Part shown: one piece after another, positions 57,703 to 64,000 of the stretch
How the letters are laid out: every line of letters begins with the position of its first letter
How positions within the stretch are numbered: position 1 is the stretch's first letter
Source: Mortierella sp. BCC40632
Lineage: Eukaryota > Mortierellomycota > Mortierellomycetes > Mortierellales > Mortierellaceae
Direction: 5' to 3'
Length of the DNA: 64,000 nucleotides
Assembly (NCBI GenBank): GCA_011634665.1
Contig: WAEK01000008.1
Coordinates: 365,501 to 429,500, forward strand
Notes under the pieces: generated by a model
What the model was told of the DNA's origin: nothing
The model's database searches: none
The model's input: only the letters and a program-made list of their open reading frames with translations
Position numbers and translations under genes: made by a program

Positions 57703-60700
57703 GGAGACGCGCGCAGGGCGAGTGGACGGACGGCGACGCAGCAGCGGTGGTGGTGGCGGAGGAAGGAGGAAGGAGGAAAGAGGAAAGAGGAAGGAGAAGG
57801 AAAGAGGAAAAAGGAAAGAGGAAGGAGGAAGGAGGAAGGAGAGGAGAAAGAGAGAAAGAGAGAAAGAGAGAAAGAGAGAAAGAGAGAAAGAGAGAAAGAG
57901 AGAAAAGAGAAAAGAGAAAGAGAAAGAAAAAAGAGAGATATATAAATTGTTATAAAGAGTGAAGAAAGATAGAAGAAGAGAAAGATAGATGATTGCGGAT
58001 ACGACAAGAGTCGATCATCAAGACCAAAAAGAAAGTTTCAAATGATGGATGAGATGATGAGATGGGATTTGATGATGGGGATGGGGGGGGGGGATGGGGG
58101 AGAGCAGAGAAGGGGCGGGGGGGGCGGGCGAGCGGCGTGCCCGCGCAGACAGGATCCGAGACCGTGGGCGCAAGCAAGGCGGAAAAGGAAAGAGGATGAA
58201 GAAGGCGTGGGAGGAGGGAGATTTGAATAACGAGAGGAGAGAAAGAGAAAAGAAAGAAAGAGATGAGAGACGGCCGCAGATTTATAATGGCCCGGATTGA
58301 GAAGGAAACAAGGAAAAAAGAAAAAAAAAAAAGGTTCGGATGAGAATGAATAGGGCAAGTCCAGCAACAACAACAGTAGCACTAAGAAATGGACCTGTTG
58401 TTGTGTTGTTGTGGAGAGAGTGTAAAGTAAGTGGGCGTGTGCGGACTGCGGCCCAGCAGAAAAGAGCTTCTCTCGTGGAGGAGGACAGATCAGCGATTGA
58501 TTTGCCTAGTGTGGGCGAGAACACCGCTGGTGGGAAAAAAGGGGGGAGGCAAGAGGCAGGCGGCACGGGCCGAGGACAATGTGTGGGGTGGCGGGGTTGT
58601 CTTTGGTTTCTGTGGTACTATGCTGGATGCCTTTCCGTTCTCAGCCCGGGGCGTCGCGTGCCTGTGGGTCAACTAAGAAGTGCGAGCGAGTCGTGGTGTG
58701 CGAAAATGTCCTGGGGGGCCGATCAGTCGGATGCAGTTTAGTTTGACTTGTCGTTTGTGTTTGGATTAAGGATCAATAGGATCAATGCAAAAAGTGCCAG
58801 ATGCTGGATGCAGTGTAATTTAGGGCTGGTTGTCACGTCTAGTCAGAAAAGAGGTGTGGCGTGGATGTTGGCGGCAGTCTACCAGGTACGGGCGACTATG
58901 CAATGACCGAGGAGAGGAATGCGAGGCGCGTGGAGCCTCGAGCACTTTTATAGTCCGGGTGGCTGGGATCAACTCTCATTTGAACGACCTTCACCACACA
59001 CCAAAGATCTCGATCAGGAGTATACGAAGGAGTCGCCTGGGCAAGTAGTTATCGGTGTCTCCATATCACTGAGTGTGTCTCAAATGTTGATGTGAACGAT
59101 GGACAAAGGGTAATAGAGGTGATGTGTGCTAATTGCCAAGGTAGTATCGGAATCCGTCTCCGTTCTCTGGCTCCTCTGGGTTGATCCTCATTCATCCTTA
59201 CAGTGCCTGTCCGGAGACAGACCTGGGAGCGGTGACGGGCTGTCAAGCATCGTCAGGACGACCAGACAAAGGCGGACAAGACAAAAGCATTGACAAGAGA
59301 CGCAATTCTCTCCACCAATGAGCCCAAAGATGGGGCCGTGTTCCTGAAGAAGAGTTTCCAAGAAAGGCAACTGCCTTCCACAGAGTAAGTTCATTTTATT
59401 GCGACAGCGCCCATCGTCCAGGAGACCCAGCAGCTGGAGGACATTGGAACGCCGCGCGGAGGTGCTATCCAAGGCACAGCAGTACGAGTCTGTCCACGGC
59501 CGGGACTAGGACGGATAGTATTATTCTCTTGGGTGTGTCTCTATCCCAACTGTCGCAAGAAGACCACGCGTTCTTGCTCACTCTGCCTTTCTCTATCTCT
59601 GTCTATCTCCACGGCCTTATAACGAAAGAACAAAAAGGAGACAGACGGGCACGGAGACGCACATTCGGGCGCTTCACATACACACAGCACAGGCACAGGT
59701 GCGACCTCCACGAACAAAGGAGCCGGAATCGACACCTTCCATGAGCCCATCATAGCCTCTGACGCACTTGTGATTCCCAATAGCACGCGCACTACACCCA
59801 CTTGCTCTCTTTGTCTTTTTTTCTTTTTCTCCCTCTCTGTTGGAGAGTAGCCTAATTTTGTCTGGTCAATGTCGAGTACATCCAATCTCTACGGAAAGAG
59901 AACGCTTGGACCTGTCCTTGGAGCGTGTGCCTTGTGTCATCTGCACACAGAGTGTGTCCATTCACCAAAAAACAGCCAAGCAGAGAGGTCTAATAATCTA
60001 GCGGTCACACTCTTGCAAGAGCTTGCGACATGCTTGCACTGAACATCTATTGTAATCATCTAATCATCTGCAAGGCAGGGCAAGGGCAGGGTAGAGTAGG
60101 GTAGGGCAGGACAGAGAGGAATTGAAATGGAGAGATGAAGTCCTCGTCTGTTTATACGAGGGCTGCACATCATCTTTCCCCGAGGGAAGACCATGTCCAT
60201 GTAAATGGAGTGAATTCATTTTTTTCCTCGTGTCCAAAGTCGGATGGTTCACCAGCCCACTATGTTTGCCCAAACACCTTCGTGACACCATTTCAGGCGC
60301 GGTTGAAGTTGCGGCAGGTTTTGTAGTCTAGGCTTTGAACTGGCGTCACGATGCCAGATGAACTGGTGGCCTTGGGACCCTGTCCGTGGACAACAGCAAT
60401 AGCGCGGTTTTTTTTTTTTTTTTTTTGACCACCTTCAGTAACCCCTGTAACGGACAGATGAAGTTGGTCCAGCGTGATTACATACTCCTTCCCGCAGGAC
60501 GTGAGCCAGGAAAAGGTGGTTTTCTTTCTTTTATTTCCTTTTCGTTCCCAGCTCGAATTCATTGTGCTTCCCACGTCGTTTTGTGTATCCCTGCAACTCT
60601 TTTTTCTTTTTGTGGTAGAGAGTACATCTGCCATTGGTACCCGGCATGTGTCGCATCAACAAAAAGGGCCGAATGCATGTGCGCCAGCACTACAACAAAT

Positions 60701-61520
60701 CTTTCGGTGAGATGCCCCTGCTAGCTCGGACTCTCGGACTCTGTGCTTGTCCGAACGGTCCGGAATGTCCGAGAAGATGACCGAGAGCAATAAGGGGGAG
60801 ATAACATGGCGGATGGAGGATGGCTGTTGTATTGGAAGAGCGGGTGTCAGGGCAATTGGCGCTGGGAACATGGGTGGTGGCTGTAGCGGCGAGCCCAATG
60901 GTTGTCGGAGGACGAGGAGGTGTCTAGACTACTGGATTTCTGGGCCAGTGATGGCGGAGAGACGCCGGGAGATGCGGGGCACTCGAATGGACCAAGCGCA
61001 AAGGGCAGAGAGAACAAGAAGGGTCGGCGGGAGCACGGCACACACACGCATACACGCGCACACGCACACACACACACACACGCGCGCGCACACACGGTGG
61101 GGAGAGAAAGAGATTGAGAACGGCGGGCAAGTCGGGGCGATGAGCACATGTTCGCGCAAGGAGCAGGAGCAGGAGCAGGAGCAGAAGAACTGGCGCGCTC
61201 AATAGACTCTAAAACCTCCATCAGTAGCAAGTAACAACAGTCTCCACCACCAGTAGCCACGACAGGAGAATAAGCTTGGGAAGAGAAAAAAGAGAGAGAG
61301 AGGGGGGAGACCAGACCCGTCGTTGTTCTGGGTGCTCTCAAAAAAAAAAAAAAAAAAAAAAAAAGCCCGAGGACCAGCCCTCCTCATCTCTTTCTCTTTT
61401 TTTCTCTCTCTTTCTCTCTCTCTCTCTCTTTTCTTTTTCTCTCTCTTTTGCCTCACTACCGCTCTTCGCACCTCTCACCTTTTTTTTTCTCATCTCACTC
61501 CCATTTCACCTACCTCCATC
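57703..61520. other. Long divergent intergenic region (3.8 kb)
   Basis: Next to the Whi3-like start it is GA/GGAAA-rich over 57770-57930, with a minus-strand TATAAAT near 58283. Further right are a G run at 58085-58094, a T run at 60409-60426, CA/CG repeats at 61040-61093, an A run at 61340-61364 and a CT-rich leader at 61380-61450 before the PhoD-like ATG. Several frames of 60-160 codons occur but none has a domain or stable coding pattern. Confidence 0.4.
57770..57930. repeat. Purine-rich (GGAAA/GAGAAA)n region upstream of the Whi3-like gene
   Basis: A 160-bp homopurine strand of GGAGGAAA and GAGAAA units directly upstream of the start codon. In the sense direction this is a pyrimidine-rich leader, so it probably lies in the 5' UTR. 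Confidence 0.8.
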
Positions 61521-64000
61521 ATGGACGCCTTCTCGAACGTGATTCACCGTATCTCGGACTTTATCCAGGGTGAGGACCATGACCAGCACACCCAGCAGCC
61601 AGTTGACGACACTCCCGATGATGGCGTCAACCCTCTCCTCGACGATAACGAGGAGGTCGAGGACGCCGCCATTGAGGCTGCCCGCCAAGAATACGAGAGC
61701 ATCAAGCCTTCGTCGCAGTTCAAGTGCGGTCCCGTTCTCCGTTACCAGGACATCTTGGTCGACCAGCGTCGTTGGGTTGGTTCCGCCCTCATCGTCACTG
61801 ACCGTCCTAACCCTCCTCGCCTTGTCATTCGTGACCCTACCAAGAGCCAGGTCGGATACTCGCGTGGTCGCCACCTCGAGACCTGGCAAGGCAACCACTT
61901 TTACCGCTATGATATCCAGCTCACTCTTTTGTCCCACCGTGAGAAGAACATTACCTACTGGTTCGAGACCGAGCACGGCCAGCACGTCTCGACCCCCCAG
62001 ACTTGGAACTTTTTCGTTCCCGCGCTCGATGAGGCCCACAACTGGGCTTTCTACTCTTGCAACGGTTTTACTTCTGATGTCGAAGACCCTGAGACCAACT
62101 TCCATGGCGCAAACCCTCTCTGGGACGATCTCCTCGCTGCACACGATGGCAAGCCCTTCCACACCATGATCGGTGGTGGAGACCAAATCTACAACGACGA
62201 TGTTCTGGCTGTGCCCGAGATGGTCGAGTGGTTGGGTCTGGATCAGGAGGAGCGCATTGCGACCGAGTTTAACAACGAGAAGAAGTATGCTGTCGAGAAG
62301 TACTACTTTGATCACTATTGCGAGCACTACAATACCGGAACCTACTCCAAGGCCCTGTCGCTCATCCCCTCGGTGAACACCTGGGATGACCACGATATCC
62401 TTGATGGATACGGTTCCTACCCTGAGCACTACCAGCTCTGCAGCGTGATGCAAGGTAAGAAAAGAGATTGCAAGCATCAGCTGCTATTATTATTATTTTA
62501 CCAGAGATTGTTCATGATGGATGAGAGACCCTTTCTTCATCTCGGACACATTTCCCTTTCCATTTAACCAGTCGGTGGAATGAGGATTAGCTGCAGGGGC
62601 GGACCAAAAGTCCGTTCTGTTCGTTTCCTCGAAGGAGCCCACCTTGTGATATTCTCAGCCAGGGATTTGAGCAGAAAGAGATGCGGGCGGTCCCTTTTTT
62701 TCCTCTCCGAACGTGCACTGTTCGACGCGTGGATTTTTTCTCTTTAGCCAGGATTTCGATGCATTGTCTTTGATCATCTGTTTGCTACTGCGCGGGCCGT
62801 GTGAAGAGGGGATGTGATTGTGCTCTTGTGTCTGTCTCTCTGGACCTTTCTTGTCCTCCTCCATGGAAGCCTCATCCATGCTGTCCCGCTTTACTTTTAC
62901 TACAGCCTCGCTATCAGATTTTTTTTTCTTTTTTTCTCTCTCTTTCTCACTTTCTCTCTCCTCGGACAATTTCTAACCGGGAATCTTTGTTTGGTGCCTG
63001 AAATTGGGTATCCCTTTCTCTCTTAAATTTAATATGACCTACGAATAGGAATCGGCGCTGCTGCAACAAAGTTCTATCTTCTCTTCCAGCAGCACTCCAA
63101 CGCTAACCAGCCTGCCAGGGCCGGTCTCATTACCTCGACCTCTGGAAAGGGCTACAACAACATTGTCCATTTCGGCAAGCGTACCCTCGTCGTCCTTCCC
63201 GACACTCGCTCTGAGCGTTCCAAGGAGACCATTCTCTCGAACGAGACCTACGAGTTGATCAATGAGCAGATTCGCGCTCGCCTCCTGCCCACCACCAAGC
63301 ACTTGATCGTCGTCTTGGGTACCCCACTGGTCTACCCTGCTCTGTCGCTCTTTGAGGACACTTTGGAGACTATGGGTGACAGCCTTTCGCGAGGAGGCAT
63401 CGTCGGCAAAATCTTTGGCAAGTGCAAGGCTTTTGACAACGTCCTTGGTCAATTCGGACCTGAATTGCTTGATGACCTGGTAAGTTGAGCCGAGGGAATA
63501 CAGGAAAGTGGGCTGTCGGGAGAGCTGCTCCGACTGAGACCAAAAAAGAAAGAAAGAAAGAAGGAGAAGGAGAGAAAGGGTTGAAGACTGTGGACCATGC
63601 ACATCATCCGTTGAAAAAGAGAGTTTTTGAGAAAAAGAGAGATCTTTGACCAAAAGCGCCTAACGCATCGGGTGCAAGACACAGCCCGCCAAGGTCTGGG
63701 AGGAGGAGGGGAAAGATGGAGTGAAGAGGGGCTCTCAGCGATCAATTCCATGGTGTTTTGGCAGACTGCCTCGCCCCTTCTGGCTGAGTTTCTTTTGTGC
63801 AGTGGGAGCATGACGCTTCTGTCATGAGCTAGCGGGAGAGAGAGAGTGGTACAACAGGATACAATTGAGGGCTGAGTATTCCAGTGTCACATACTCCTCT
63901 CTTTGCAGGGACCCTCCCAGTGATATGAATCCCGGGCCGAACGACCAACCGATTCTATGAGACAGTCGAGAAGATTACGGAGCTAACACTACTTCGGAAC
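61521..64000 (+). CDS. PhoD-like metallophosphatase, 5' part, truncated by window edge
   Basis: Exons 61521..62454 and 63049..63479 join in phase (glycine codon G|GA) to 455 residues, ending at a GTAAGT donor. The rest lies beyond the window, because no exon with an open continuation is seen in 63480-64000. The metal-binding blocks of PhoD-like phosphatases are visible: I-G-G-G-D-Q-I-Y-N-D-D (about 215-225) and N-T-W-D-D-H-D-I-L-D-G-Y-G-S-Y-P (about 285-300). Other family stretches are W-F-E-T-E-H-G and F-Y-S-C-N-G-F. Such fungal proteins are predicted phosphodiesterases or phosphatases with a dinuclear metal site. No signal peptide: the N-terminus (M-D-A-F-S-N-V-I-H-R-I) is followed by an acidic linker, suggesting a cytosolic protein. 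Intron 1 (594 nt) is T-rich. Confidence 0.87.

Noticed and set aside
61506..62477. Minus-strand frame of 323 codons opposite the PhoD-like gene
   Set aside because: Antisense open frame caused by strong codon bias of the plus-strand exon, which has clear catalytic motifs.
63908..64000. Possible third exon of the PhoD-like gene after TTTGCAG
   Set aside because: All three frames hit a stop quickly and none continues the expected family sequence.

Overview
The window is nuclear DNA of an intron-rich filamentous fungus. Genes carry short GT-AG introns, and long homopolymer T/A tracts and microsatellites fill the non-coding space. The mix of families (a fungal SAGA subunit, Thi5-type HMP-P synthase, a Whi3-type RNA-binding protein, a LAMTOR1/Ego1-like Ragulator subunit, a glycoside hydrolase family 8 protein) suggests an early-diverging fungus of the Mucoromycota/Mortierellomycota type. 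That placement is inference. No rRNA, tRNA, CRISPR array or intact transposon was seen.

Layout, left to right: 3' part of a TPR protein (-, cut by the left edge); RPL31 (+, 1998-2479); PUS9/RPUSD2-type pseudouridine synthase (-, 3215-5109); a LAMTOR1-like lysosomal anchor with very long introns (+, 5844-9662), divergent from PUS9 across a 200-bp GA tract; a von Willebrand A protein (-, 11066-12844); a G-protein gamma subunit with a long low-complexity N-terminal extension (-, 14996-16410); an MFS permease of the allantoate/Thi73 class (+, 19814-22874); THI5 (-, 23572-24698); a CENP-B/Psq-type DNA-binding protein (+, 25637-26863); TIM13 (+, 28063-28899); an MpaB/DUF2236 oxygenase-like protein (+, 29707-31341); KAE1 (-, 31461-32810); SGF73/ataxin-7 (+, 33364-35428); a GH8 enzyme (-, 36322-37863); a single-pass membrane protein with a polyQ tail (+, 40748-42394); a 2,100-residue coiled-coil protein (+, 43865-52837); a two-RRM Whi3-like protein (-, 54843-57702); and the 5' part of a PhoD-like phosphatase (+, from 61521, cut by the right edge).

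The most notable signal is a complete TPP riboswitch at 23146-23257 on the minus strand. It does not precede THI5. It lies about 315 nt downstream of the THI5 stop codon, in the presumed 3' UTR, and is followed by a strong 3' splice site and then AATAAA. This layout resembles the plant THIC arrangement more than the 5'-UTR intron arrangement known for fungal NMT1. The convergent neighbour is a permease of the family that contains yeast Thi73, so the 19.8-24.7 kb block may be a small thiamine-related locus.

Exon joins were worked out by hand from splice signals, reading phase and remembered family sequences. Coordinates given as start..end span the coding part including introns.
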